A stretch of 64,000 bases of DNA from a bacterium. GTDB taxonomy: Bacteria; Pseudomonadota; Gammaproteobacteria; Burkholderiales; Burkholderiaceae_C. The notes beneath the pieces are model-generated. The model did not search any database, was not told the DNA's origin, and saw nothing but the letters and a program-made list of their open reading frames with translations. The translations under genes and the position numbers were made by a program. Shown here piece after piece: positions 54,059 to 63,434 of this stretch. Position 1 is the stretch's first letter. Each line of letters opens with the position of its first letter. Location: the NCBI GenBank assembly GCA_030824555.1, contig JAVBXK010000028.1, positions 1-64,000 of the forward strand, read 5' to 3'.

Positions 54059-55606
54059 CTACTCCCAGCGCAGGGCCGACACGTCGTGGGCCAGGATGGG
54101 GTAGTTCATCCACAGGCCTTTGAGGCCTTTGCGCACCACGTTGCTGGCTTGCGGCGTGAAAATCCATGCGTTGACAGCGTCCTGCGCCAGCTGACGCTGC
54201 ATGTCGGCAAACAGCACCTGGCGTTCACGGGCGTTGCTGCTTTCCGCGTGGTGTTGTACCAGTTCGGCAAACACCTTGCTGTCGTAACCGAAGTAGTAAG
54301 CGGGGTCGCTGTAAATCTGGTAATCCAGCGGTTCCACGTGGTTGATCAGTGTCAGCTCAAACTGCCCCTTGAATGCACCATTGAGCCACTGCGACCAGTC
54401 CACCAGCTCAATTTTGGCCAAGATGCCCACTTTGGCCAGGTCTGCCGCGATCACCGGGCCACCCAGGCGCGCGTAAGGGGCGGGTGGCAGTGTCAGCTTC
54501 ACCTCCAGCGGGGTTTTCACACCGGCTTCTTTCAGCAGTGCTTTGGCCTTCTCGGGGTCGTAGGGGTAGGTACCCGCCAGGTGCAGGTATCCGGCGTCAG
54601 TGGGTGAGAAGTGGCTGCCAATGGCCTTGCCCCGACCTTCCAGCACGGTTTTGATGAACGACTCGCGGTCGATGGCGTGTGTGATGGCCCGGCGCACCCG
54701 CACGTCGTCAAACGGTTTCACGCGGTTGTTGATGGCCAGCATGCCTTTGCCGCTGGAGGAGCCCACCAGCAACTGATAGCGGCTGTTGTTCTGGAAGCGC
54801 GACACGTTTTGTGTGGCGTAGTTGAAAAACACGTCCACATCGCCCGCATCGATGGCGGCCGACTGGGCCGCAGGGTCTGAAATGAAGCTGAAACTGACCT
54901 TGCCCAGCCGCGTTTGAGCGGCGTTGTGGTGGGTCTCAAACTTGACTAGGTTGATGCGCTGGCCTTTGACCCAGCTTTCAAAACGGTAGGGGCCGGTGCC
55001 AATGGGGTGTGTTTTGGCCTGTGCGGCCGTGGCGGGGTGCAGGATGACCGCCGTGCTTTCGCCCAGGCGGAACAAGGTGTTGGCATTGGCGTTGTGCAGC
55101 GTCAGCACCACCGTGTGGGCATCGGGTGTGGCCACGTCGGCGATGTTGTCGAACAAGGCTTTCTTGGCCTTGTTGGCCGAACCTTCGGCACGCGCACGGT
55201 CGAACGAAAACTTCACCGCGGACGCGTCGAACACCGTGCCATCGTGGAACTTCACCCCTTTGCGCAACTTGAAGGTGTATTGCTTGCCCGCGGCGTCGCG
55301 CGCCCACGATTCGGCCAGCAGCGGGGTCATGGCACCGCTTTCTTCTATTTTGACCAGCCCTTCCAGCACGTTGTAGTGCACCACCTCGGCCACCGACGCC
55401 GAGGGCAGGGTGGTGGGGTCCAGGCCATCGGGCTCCAGTGCGATGTTGATGGTCACGCTTTGACCACCCGGCTGGGCAACGGCCCACTGGGGTGACCCCA
55501 AGGTCAGACAGGCCAGCAGTGCTGCCGTGGCATGGCGGGTCAATGTGCGTCGCGTCAAGGTCACTGGCGGGTCCCTGGTTGTGAATGTTGTCGTGGCTTG
55601 CACCAT
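54059..55606 (-). CDS. periplasmic peptide-type binding protein (SBP family 5)
   Basis: A 515-residue binding protein of the DppA/OppA type. A signal peptide ends near AVAQPG. SBP_bac_5 features are seen: VTINIALEPDGLDPTTL, GLVKIEESGAMTPLLAESW, YTFKLRKGVKFHDGTVFDA, THPIGTGPYRFESW and RRAITHAIDRESF. It binds peptides or similar amino-compounds. No matching permease or ATPase genes lie next to it, so it is an orphan receptor, or it acts with a transporter elsewhere. It converges with urtE. Confidence 0.88.
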   Translation of the reverse strand: MVQATTTFTTRDPPVTLTRRTLTRHATAALLACLTLGSPQWAVAQPGGQSVTINIALEPDGLDPTTLPSASVAEVVHYNVLEGLVKIEESGAMTPLLAESWARDAAGKQYTFKLRKGVKFHDGTVFDASAVKFSFDRARAEGSANKAKKALFDNIADVATPDAHTVVLTLHNANANTLFRLGESTAVILHPATAAQAKTHPIGTGPYRFESWVKGQRINLVKFETHHNAAQTRLGKVSFSFISDPAAQSAAIDAGDVDVFFNYATQNVSRFQNNSRYQLLVGSSSGKGMLAINNRVKPFDDVRVRRAITHAIDRESFIKTVLEGRGKAIGSHFSPTDAGYLHLAGTYPYDPEKAKALLKEAGVKTPLEVKLTLPPAPYARLGGPVIAADLAKVGILAKIELVDWSQWLNGAFKGQFELTLINHVEPLDYQIYSDPAYYFGYDSKVFAELVQHHAESSNARERQVLFADMQRQLAQDAVNAWIFTPQASNVVRKGLKGLWMNYPILAHDVSALRWE

Positions 55607-55741
55607 TTTGAGGGTGCTTCATTTCGGACGTCAATCAGCTTGGCACTTGTGTACATGGCGTCATAATGGATAAAAACCCATATGGGACCAAAGCCGCACT
55701 GAGGGACGGATTTTCAGTGAGCGCCAGCGCCCGTGTTTGAC

Positions 55742-57793
55742 ATGCCTCAACAGCCGCCTAAAAAACCTTCACGCCTGGCGAAATGGCTGCGCACAGCAGC
55801 CCTGCCGTTCGCTGCCGTGGTGCTGGCTCTGTTGTTGTGGGGGGTGGATACGCTCAACAACGCCCGTCATGACCGCGAGCGTCACCAGACCGAGCGCGAA
55901 CTGTTTGCCGTGAGCAGCCTGCAGGCCGACAGCCTGGTGGCCTGGCGTGAGCAGCGGTTGACCGATGCCGCCACCCTGTCCGACGACACCATGTTTGCCG
56001 AGGCCGTTGCGACCTGGCTGAACGCGCCCACCGATGCCCTTCAGTCGCAGGTACGGGAACGCTTGCGCACCTTGCAGGAGCGCGCCCGCTACACAGCCGT
56101 GTACTTTGTCGACCCCAATGGCAACCTGCTGCTCAACGCAGCCGATGCCGTGATAGGCCGCATGCCCGAGCCCGAGCGAGAGGCCCTGCGCGACGCCACT
56201 GCCCAGGCCACGGTGGGGGTGGTGGAGCCCCGGCGCGACCCGTTTTTTGCCTTTCCGTTTTTCAGCCTGCTGGCACCCGTGTTCGACGGAGCACGCCCCG
56301 TCGGGGCCATCTGGCTGGTCAGCGATGTGCGCACCACCTTGTACCCGCTGCTGACGTCGTGGCCCACGCCAAACGAGTCGGCCGAGGCCAGCATCGTGAC
56401 CCGCAGCGGTGCCGACGTGCTGTTCGTCAGCCCGTTGCGCAACCGGGCGGGCAGCGAGCTCGATTTCCGGGTGCCGCTGGCCCATGCGTCCGATCCCGCC
56501 GTGCAGGCTGTTGGCGGCGTGCGGGGGTCGTTCTACGGGTTGGATTACCGTGGCAAACGCGTGGTAGCCATGTTGCGCGCCGTGCCCGATTCACCGTGGT
56601 TCACCGTCACCAAGGTGGATGAGGACGAGGTGTTTGCCGACGCGCGCGTGCGCGAGTGGCTGGCCATCAGCCTCACGGTCAGCGTGGGCCTGTTGCTCGC
56701 GGGTCTGCTGTTTTCGTTTTCGCAACGCCAGGCACGCCTGCGGGAGCTGGCGCTGAAAACCGAGCTGCAACGCACGGTGCGCTGGCTCGATTCAGCCCAG
56801 AAAACGGCCACCGTGGGGTACTACGCCCACGACCTGGCCACGGGCGAATTCACCGCATCGGCCATGACACGCAGTATTTTCGGCATTGCCGAGGGTGATG
56901 ATTTCAATCTGAAGCAATGGGTGGGCGCATTGCACCCTGATGACCGCGAGCGCACCTTGGCCCTGCACAAACAGTCGCAAGACAGCCATGCGCCGTTGCG
57001 GGTGCAGTACCGCGTGTTGCGTGTGCTGGACGGGCAGGTGCGGTGGGTGGATTCATGGGGCGAGTGGGAGTTGGTCGGGGGCCAAGTGGTGCGGGCCATC
57101 GGCACGGTGCAGGACATCACCGACCGCAAGGCAGCAGAGGACAAACTGGCTGCCTACAGCGTGGCACTGGAAGCCATGGTGCGCCTCGATCCCCTGACTC
57201 AGGTGGCCAACCGCCGTGCGATGAACGAGCACCTGGACACCGAGTTGAACCGTGCCAGGCGCTATGGTTCACCGGTGTCGCTGCTGATGATCGACGTAGA
57301 CCATTTCAAGGCATACAACGACCATTACGGCCACGTGGCTGGCGACAGCTGTCTGCAAGCGGTGGCTCAGGCCATTTCGGCATCGGTCAACCGGGCGGGC
57401 GAACTCGTGGCCCGCTACGGCGGCGAAGAGTTTGCCGTGGTGCTGCCCGATGTCGATACCCAGCAGGCCCTTGCCATTGCCGAGCGCACGTGCGACGCCG
57501 TCAGGGGCGCGTGCCTGGCCCACGTTGCCCGCCCTGACGGCGTAGCCGTGGTCACCGTCAGCATTGGCGTGGCCTGCGTGCAGACACAGGTTGCCGAACA
57601 CAGTGCTGCAGATGCAACTGCCCAGGCTGCCCATTTTTCGGGTGCGGATGACATACGTGTCGTCGAGCCTGCCGATGCGGCCGTGCCGAGTGCGGCGGAC
57701 GATGTCCGGATGTTGTTCCTTCACGCCGACACAGCGCTGTATGCGGCCAAACAGGCTGGGCGCAATCAGGCACTTGTGTATACCGCGCCTTGA
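55742..57793 (+). CDS. dCache-like sensor diguanylate cyclase
   Basis: A 683-residue membrane protein. Two helices (about 15-38 and 305-328) flank a periplasmic PDC/dCache-type sensing domain. A PAS domain (about 345-470, ending VQDITDRKAAE) leads to GGDEF (about 485-680, RYGGEEFAVVLPD, motif intact). An insertion of about 50 residues in the C-terminal half of the GGDEF domain (QTQVAEHSAADATAQ onward) is unusual. It should produce c-di-GMP in response to an external signal. Start ATG 55742; GTG 55733 also open. Confidence 0.85.
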   Translation: MPQQPPKKPSRLAKWLRTAALPFAAVVLALLLWGVDTLNNARHDRERHQTERELFAVSSLQADSLVAWREQRLTDAATLSDDTMFAEAVATWLNAPTDALQSQVRERLRTLQERARYTAVYFVDPNGNLLLNAADAVIGRMPEPEREALRDATAQATVGVVEPRRDPFFAFPFFSLLAPVFDGARPVGAIWLVSDVRTTLYPLLTSWPTPNESAEASIVTRSGADVLFVSPLRNRAGSELDFRVPLAHASDPAVQAVGGVRGSFYGLDYRGKRVVAMLRAVPDSPWFTVTKVDEDEVFADARVREWLAISLTVSVGLLLAGLLFSFSQRQARLRELALKTELQRTVRWLDSAQKTATVGYYAHDLATGEFTASAMTRSIFGIAEGDDFNLKQWVGALHPDDRERTLALHKQSQDSHAPLRVQYRVLRVLDGQVRWVDSWGEWELVGGQVVRAIGTVQDITDRKAAEDKLAAYSVALEAMVRLDPLTQVANRRAMNEHLDTELNRARRYGSPVSLLMIDVDHFKAYNDHYGHVAGDSCLQAVAQAISASVNRAGELVARYGGEEFAVVLPDVDTQQALAIAERTCDAVRGACLAHVARPDGVAVVTVSIGVACVQTQVAEHSAADATAQAAHFSGADDIRVVEPADAAVPSAADDVRMLFLHADTALYAAKQAGRNQALVYTAP

Positions 57794-57876
57794 TCTGTTT
57801 GTGAACCGGTGGGCATGGCGGGTGCGGCACTGCGCAAAGCCGCACTTCGATGACACACCCCATGAACGCAGGTTTT

Positions 57877-60800
57877 TCAGCCTTGAAGCGGTGTGTGTGA
57901 CCTGAGCGTTTCCCATGCCTTGAACGTCTGCCAGTCCCGCAACCAGGCTGGCCACTCGGTGGCAGGCATCGGGCGACCGATGCCATAGCCTTGCGCCAGG
58001 TGGCAGCCCAGGCGCAGCAGGGACGACGCGTGTGCCAGGGTTTCAACGCCTTCGGCAATCACGGGGCGGTGGAAGGCGTGGGCCAGGTACACCACGCTCT
58101 GGACGATGCCGTGGTCGTCCTGGTCATGCAGCATGTCGCGCACGAAGCTCTGGTCGATCTTGATCACGTCCACCGGCAGGGTGCGGAAGTAGGCCAGCGA
58201 CGAGTAGCCGGTACCGAAGTCGTCCAACGCAAAGCGCACACCCATGGTGCGGCAATCGGTCATGACGGCCGCTGCCGTGCTCATGTCAGCCAGGGCTGCG
58301 CTTTCCAGAATTTCGAGCTCCAGTTCCCCCGGTCCGATGCCCGGGAAGCGTTGCAGCATGCTTTTCAGCCAATTCTGGAAGCCTGGCTTGAGCAGCTGGT
58401 GCCCACTCAGGTTCACGCTGATGCAGAAGTCGCGTGGCAGCTCGGCGAAGCTGGTTTTCCAGTTCATCAGCTGGGTCAGTGCGGTTTCCACCACCCATTC
58501 GCCCAGGCTGATTTCCAGCTCGGTGCCCGTCAGCTGCCACAGGAAAGCGCCGGGTGAGAGCAAGCCCTGTTCAGGGTGCTGCCAGCGCAGCAATGCTTCG
58601 GCACCCACCACGTCGCCGGTTTCCAGGTCGACCTTGGGCTGGTAGAACAGCACCAGTTCGCCCGCGTTCAACGCGTGCGCCAGCCGGGCCAGCTGCTCGC
58701 GTTGCACCTGCACCTCCTTGTCCTGGGCCATGTCGAACAGGTGGTAGCGGTTGCGTCCGGCCTGCTTGGCCAGGTACATGGCCTGGTCGGCGTGGCGCAG
58801 CAGGGTGTCAGCATCGCCGTCGTCGGCGGGGAAAACGGTCACGCCCACGCTGGCGGACACCGTGGCCGACGTATCGGCCAGTGTCACGGGCTGCTGCACG
58901 GCGGTGAGCACGCGGTCCATGACGGCGCGCCACTCGTCGGGCTGGGCCATGTCGGTCAGCAGCAGCACGAACTCGTCGCCACCCAGGCGTGCCAGCGTGT
59001 CGTGCGCGCGCAGGGCTTGCTGCAGACGCAGTGTCATGCTGATCAGCAGCTGGTCGCCCACGGCGTGGCCCAGGCGGTCGTTGACGGGTTTGAAATCGTC
59101 CAGGTCGAGGTAACACACGGCCAATGAATGCCCGCCGCGCCGTGACCGCTCGATGGACTGGCCCAGCCGGTCGATCAGCATGCGGCGGTTGGGTATACCG
59201 GTCAGCGGGTCGTAGTAGGCCAGCCGGTCGAGTTCGGCCTGGTGCGCCTTGATGTGGCTGATGTCCGAAAACACGGCCACATGGTGCTCGGCCTCGTTCC
59301 GGTTGTTGCGCACGGCCGACACCGCAATGGCACAGGCCAGCGAAGCGTTGTGCAGGCTGTGCAGCACCAGTTCGCCCTGCCAGTGGCCCTGTTCTGCCAG
59401 CACCTGTGGCATGTCGGCCAGCAGGCGGGCCTGGTGTGCGTCGTCGGTTCGGGCCAGAGAGACCAGTGGGCGACCACGCACATCGTCTTCACTCAAGCCC
59501 GTGATGCGACTGAACGCTGGGTTGGTGTCGACGATGCGGTGCTGTGCATCGGTGATGATGATGCCGTCGTAGCTGTTGTCGAACACGCTGGCGGCCAGGC
59601 GCAGCTCGTCTTCCTGTTGTCGGTCCAGCGTCACGTCACGCCACACGCCCAGTGCCTCCATGTGGCCGGACTGTGTGTTGAGCAGGCGCAATTCGTTGTC
59701 AAACCAGCGGTAGTGCCCGGTGGCATCTGCAAACCGGAAGGTCTGGCGCACCCAGCCGGTGTGGTGCAGTTTGCGCACCTCGGCCATGGCCTGTTTGCGG
59801 TCGTCCGGGTGCATGTGCGTGCGCCACCAGTCCAAGGCCAAGGCCTGTGCAGGGGAAAAGCCCAACAGGCGCTGAATGTTGTCTCCCACCCAGGTGGGTT
59901 CGGTCTGTTGGCCCGTGACCCTCAGCGTGTAGAACATGACGGGGCTGGACACCATGAGGTAACTCAGGCGATCGGTGGAGGCGGTCAGTTGCTGGTGTTC
60001 GGCGGCCAGTTTGGCCTGTGTCTGCAGCAGCCGCCTGCGCTGGACCACCAGGCCAACACTCAGCAATGTGGCTGCCGCGCCCAGTGCCAGCAAACCGACA
60101 ATCCATGGTCGGTAGCGCGCCCACACATCAGGCCAGTCAAAGGGTGGGGCTTTGTCGTAGGGCTTCATGCGAAGCTCGCGCATGCCTTGTTCCACCGCAG
60201 CGTAGTCGGCCGGAATGGTGAAGCCGTAAATGCCTGCGGCCACGGCTGCCGGGTGCTCAGGTTTGAGTTCGAACAGGGCATTGGACACCTGGCGGCTGAT
60301 GGCCCCGTCCACATGGGCCACCGTCAGAAAAGGCCACTCTGGGTACAGCCGTGTGGAGGTGGTGAACCCATACCCGGGGTGTTTCCGTGGATTGACGATG
60401 GCCAGCTCGGCCGGGTTCAGCTTGCCCTCTTTGACCAGGTCTTCCAGCACGCCCGTGCGCACAAACCCGGCATCGGCCTTGCCGGCCAGCACCGAGGTGA
60501 TCACCTGGTCAACGGGTTGTGTGGTTTCGACCCATGTCAGGGTGCTGAGGTCGACGCCAGCCCGTTGCATCTCCACTGCGGGTGCCATGTAGGTGCCCAG
60601 GAAGTGCTTGCCTGCAATGGCGATGCGCGTGCCCCCCAGGTCTGTCAGTTTTTGCAAATCGGTCCGCTCTGCGCGACGGATGATGACCCCGCCGATGCCG
60701 TGCAATACCTGGTCTCCCTGGCGCATCACCATGGTGGCCAACGCGCCCGACAGCAGGTTGCTTTCACGCAGCTGCACGTAATGGGTCGGGTTGGTCAGCA

Positions 60801-61074
60801 CGAAGTCGATGGAGCGGGCCTCGACACCCGCCTCCAACTCTTCGTTGGTCATGGGCACCACCTTGACGGTGTGGCCCGGCAACTGGGTGGTCAGGTAGCG
60901 GCCCAGGGCTGCAAACCGTTCCTCGATGATGGGTTTGGGCCGGAATGCGAACACGCCCAGCACCAGTGGTTCGTGCGTTGTGTTCGGTACATCTGCAGCC
61001 ACGACGGGGCGCAGCAGCCCGAAGCAGGCCAGCCCTACCACTACCAGCACGGTCCGACGTGTGAACCACGACAT
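57877..61074 (-). CDS. PhnD-like sensor fused to PAS-GGDEF-EAL
   Basis: A 1,065-residue protein. A signal peptide or anchor (FTRRTVLVVVGLACFGLL) leads to a periplasmic PhnD/SBP-type domain (about 35-290; VLGVFAFRPKPIIEERFA, DFVLTNPTHYVQL, ADAGFVRTGVLEDL). A membrane helix follows (about 325-348), then two PAS domains. GGDEF is at about 635-800 (RLGGDEFVLLL) and EAL at about 815-1055 (AEALLRWQH, LEILESAAL, LDDFGTGYSSL, KIDQSFV). Both motif sets are complete. It probably measures an anionic or amine ligand. It is upstream of nothing, and ureD follows on the same strand 143 bases before it. Confidence 0.88.
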   Translation of the reverse strand: MSWFTRRTVLVVVGLACFGLLRPVVAADVPNTTHEPLVLGVFAFRPKPIIEERFAALGRYLTTQLPGHTVKVVPMTNEELEAGVEARSIDFVLTNPTHYVQLRESNLLSGALATMVMRQGDQVLHGIGGVIIRRAERTDLQKLTDLGGTRIAIAGKHFLGTYMAPAVEMQRAGVDLSTLTWVETTQPVDQVITSVLAGKADAGFVRTGVLEDLVKEGKLNPAELAIVNPRKHPGYGFTTSTRLYPEWPFLTVAHVDGAISRQVSNALFELKPEHPAAVAAGIYGFTIPADYAAVEQGMRELRMKPYDKAPPFDWPDVWARYRPWIVGLLALGAAATLLSVGLVVQRRRLLQTQAKLAAEHQQLTASTDRLSYLMVSSPVMFYTLRVTGQQTEPTWVGDNIQRLLGFSPAQALALDWWRTHMHPDDRKQAMAEVRKLHHTGWVRQTFRFADATGHYRWFDNELRLLNTQSGHMEALGVWRDVTLDRQQEDELRLAASVFDNSYDGIIITDAQHRIVDTNPAFSRITGLSEDDVRGRPLVSLARTDDAHQARLLADMPQVLAEQGHWQGELVLHSLHNASLACAIAVSAVRNNRNEAEHHVAVFSDISHIKAHQAELDRLAYYDPLTGIPNRRMLIDRLGQSIERSRRGGHSLAVCYLDLDDFKPVNDRLGHAVGDQLLISMTLRLQQALRAHDTLARLGGDEFVLLLTDMAQPDEWRAVMDRVLTAVQQPVTLADTSATVSASVGVTVFPADDGDADTLLRHADQAMYLAKQAGRNRYHLFDMAQDKEVQVQREQLARLAHALNAGELVLFYQPKVDLETGDVVGAEALLRWQHPEQGLLSPGAFLWQLTGTELEISLGEWVVETALTQLMNWKTSFAELPRDFCISVNLSGHQLLKPGFQNWLKSMLQRFPGIGPGELELEILESAALADMSTAAAVMTDCRTMGVRFALDDFGTGYSSLAYFRTLPVDVIKIDQSFVRDMLHDQDDHGIVQSVVYLAHAFHRPVIAEGVETLAHASSLLRLGCHLAQGYGIGRPMPATEWPAWLRDWQTFKAWETLRSHTPLQG

Positions 61075-61217
61075 CGACAAACCATCTCCCTGTTCGTTGC
61101 CTTGCAAGCCCCTGGCTGATGCAGCCTGCACCTGGACCGACGCTGTACGGATGGGGCCGTAACGGCTCAGATGCTAGCACCGTGCGGGATGGGGTGTGCG
61201 TGCCGACGCGCCCGGTT

Positions 61218-62048
61218 TCACACCTGCCAGATGCGCGGGGCGTTGGCGTCCAGTGCCCAGGCCTGTTCGCGCAGCACGGCCCGCAACTGCTGGCAGAGGG
61301 CCATGGCGGGCTCTACCAGCGGCGCCAGCATGCGCACTGCCAGCACATGTGGGTTGGGGCAGGTGGCCCCGGTGGTGGCTGCCAGTGGGTGCGTGCTCAC
61401 GGCAGCACGCACGGCATCCAGCAGTTGGTTTTGCCGTGCAACCGGCATGGGTGTGCCGCTGGCAAAAACCAGCGTGGCCAGGCACCGTTGACCGGACAGC
61501 GCCAGGGGGGATTGCATCAGGCGGGTATCGGTGGCGTGCAGGTGGCCTTCTTCCAGCCACACGCCAGGCCAGTGCAGCCGCTGGTGCAGCGTTCCCGCGT
61601 TGAAAGGCTGGTTGGCGGCGGGCAGTCCCAGCGCTGTCACGTCCCAGGCCAGCAGTTCGGCCTGGGGGGCCAGCGAAAGCGTCATGTGGTTACGGGCCTG
61701 GCAGCCGTTGTAGGCAATGGTTTCAAGTGGCAGCCATTCCAGCCGCGCACCAGTGTCCACCTGAATGTGAACCTGCTGGGTGGCCGGTGCCCCAGCCGAA
61801 CGGTAAAAACGTGTGGCCCCTGGCGAGCTGACCAGCGCATGCGCGCCGGGCTGAACGTGCACCGTGATGTCGAGTGTGTCGCCCTCCACCAGCCCACCGG
61901 GTGGGTGTACCAGCACGTTGTGGCAAATGGCAGGGCCTTCGGGGTAAAGGCTTTTGAGCACCCGCAGCGGGCCGTCATGCTCGAAATCCAGCAGGGTGCG
62001 CCCCATCTCGTGGCGGTAGGTCAGGCGCAGGTTGGCCAGCCATGCCAT
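61218..62048 (-). CDS. ureD: urease accessory protein UreD
   Basis: A 276-residue scaffold protein. Motifs are GPLRVLKSLYPEGPAICHN, LVHPPGGLVEGDTL, HALVSSPGATRFYRS and LEWLPLETIAYNGC, all typical of UreD/UreH, which binds apo-urease and forms the nickel path with UreF and UreG. Length is normal. It lies about 39 kb from ureA and 7.2 kb from urtE. In related urea clusters it normally precedes ureA, so it is displaced here. It is preceded by a deaminase 15 bases away. Confidence 0.93.
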   Translation of the reverse strand: MAWLANLRLTYRHEMGRTLLDFEHDGPLRVLKSLYPEGPAICHNVLVHPPGGLVEGDTLDITVHVQPGAHALVSSPGATRFYRSAGAPATQQVHIQVDTGARLEWLPLETIAYNGCQARNHMTLSLAPQAELLAWDVTALGLPAANQPFNAGTLHQRLHWPGVWLEEGHLHATDTRLMQSPLALSGQRCLATLVFASGTPMPVARQNQLLDAVRAAVSTHPLAATTGATCPNPHVLAVRMLAPLVEPAMALCQQLRAVLREQAWALDANAPRIWQV

Positions 62049-62063
62049 GTTGCGGTGGCCCGG

Positions 62064-62573
62064 TCAGCCGTGGCTGGCAGGGTGGCGCCAGAAATCACGG
62101 TGGGTGTCGACCAGCTGTGTGGTCAGTTCGGGTATCGGCCCGGTCACGCGAATGGGTTTTTGGCCACGTACCAACACGTCGCGGCAGGGCAGGCTGAGTG
62201 TCGGGTTGTCGGGGTGGTTGCCGGTGAGGGCCAGCAGTGCCTCTTCGCTGGCACCGTACACGATGTGACCGATGTGGGCCCAATAGATCGTGCCTGTGCA
62301 CATGGCGCACGGTTCGAACGTGGTGACCAGTGTGCATTGCCACAGGTAGCTGGCGGGGTAGGTCAGCGACACGGTGCGCGCCAGCGTGGCTTCGGCGTGG
62401 TGCACCGTGTCGATATTGCCCTGTTCGGCCAGCACGGTTTCGCCGTCAGGGGCCACCAGCAGCGCGCCGAACGGGTGCCGCCCCATGCCCATGGCCCGGC
62501 GTGCCACGTCATCGGCCCGCAGCAGGTGGCGGTGCAACTGGTCGGGCGTGAAGGACGGTTGCGTGGTCAGCAT
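62064..62573 (-). CDS. nucleoside/guanine deaminase-like protein
   Basis: A 169-residue zinc deaminase of the cytidine deaminase superfamily. The zinc motif HAE (VHHAEATLA) lies at about 58-62, and PCAMC (TTFEPCAMCTGTIYWA) at about 90-95. The layout suits guanine or nucleoside deaminases rather than tRNA adenosine deaminase, because the RNA-binding tail is absent. Products would feed purine breakdown, which yields urea. It is 15 bases upstream of ureD in the same direction. Confidence 0.82.
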   Translation of the reverse strand: MLTTQPSFTPDQLHRHLLRADDVARRAMGMGRHPFGALLVAPDGETVLAEQGNIDTVHHAEATLARTVSLTYPASYLWQCTLVTTFEPCAMCTGTIYWAHIGHIVYGASEEALLALTGNHPDNPTLSLPCRDVLVRGQKPIRVTGPIPELTTQLVDTHRDFWRHPASHG

Positions 62574-62636
62574 GTCAGGTGTGGGCGTGGGAGCGCGGGC
62601 AGGTGTGGGTGCGGATGACAGGGCGGTGGGTGGCTG

Positions 62637-63404
62637 TCATTCACCTTGCGAGCCACGGTGGGCCCAACCGGTGGTGTGTTTTTCAATGTAGCTGAACAGC
62701 TCATACATGACCATCGCCATGATGCCCACCACCAGCAGGCCACTGAACGCCAGGCCCATTTGCATGGACGAACCAGCCGAAATCAGCAGGTAACCGATGC
62801 CCTGGTCGGAAGCAGTCATTTCGGACACCGTAGTACCCACAAATGCCAGCGTGATGGCCACTTTCAGTGAACCGTAGAAGTAAGGCATGGAGCGGGGCAG
62901 CCCCACTTTGGTCAGCACGTCCCAGCGCTTGGCACCCAGCACGCGCAACACGTCTTCCAGCTCGGGTTCCAGCGTGGCCAGGCCGGTGGCAATGTTCACC
63001 ATGATGGGAAAGAAGCTGATCAGAAAGGCCGTGAGCACCGCAGGCCCCACGCCAATGCCGAACCACACCACCAGAATGGGAACGAAAGCCGCTTTGGGCA
63101 GCGCGTTGAAGGCCGTCATGAGCGGGTACACCGCCGCGTAGGCGAGGCGCGAGCTGCCAATCAGGAAGCCCAGCAACACCCCCACCACGATGGCGATGGC
63201 AAAGCCCACCATGGTCACCCAGAAGGTGCGCCAGGCGTGGCCTGCGATGGTGGCGCTGTGTTCCAGCGTTTGTTCCCAGATGCGCAATGGGCTGGGGAAA
63301 ATGAATTCCGACACGCTGAATGCCGAGCAAATGACTTGCCACAGCACCACGGTGGCCAGCATCAGCAGCCAGGGGGCCCAGGCTTCTTTCTGTTTGTTGT
63401 TCAT
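62637..63404 (-). CDS. ABC transporter permease (TauC/SsuC-type)
   Basis: A 255-residue permease with about six helices. The EAA-like loop is LRVLGAKRWDVLTKVGLPRSMPYF. Family features are FGIGVGPAVLTAFLISFFPI and GTTVSEMTASDQGIGYLL. Related systems move sulfonates, nitrate, or thiamine and pyrimidine precursors. With the nucleoside deaminase next door, a nucleobase-type substrate is plausible but not proven. 63 bases separate it from the deaminase. Confidence 0.85.
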   Translation of the reverse strand: MNNKQKEAWAPWLLMLATVVLWQVICSAFSVSEFIFPSPLRIWEQTLEHSATIAGHAWRTFWVTMVGFAIAIVVGVLLGFLIGSSRLAYAAVYPLMTAFNALPKAAFVPILVVWFGIGVGPAVLTAFLISFFPIMVNIATGLATLEPELEDVLRVLGAKRWDVLTKVGLPRSMPYFYGSLKVAITLAFVGTTVSEMTASDQGIGYLLISAGSSMQMGLAFSGLLVVGIMAMVMYELFSYIEKHTTGWAHRGSQGE

Positions 63405-63434
63405 GGTGGTTCCTGCAATGGTTGTGGCGTGTGT

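Noticed and set aside
61132..61217. Operator of the urt type upstream of the PhnD-like gene or ureD
   Set aside because: No TACGCC/GGCGTA pair with 4-base spacing is present there or ahead of the deaminase gene.
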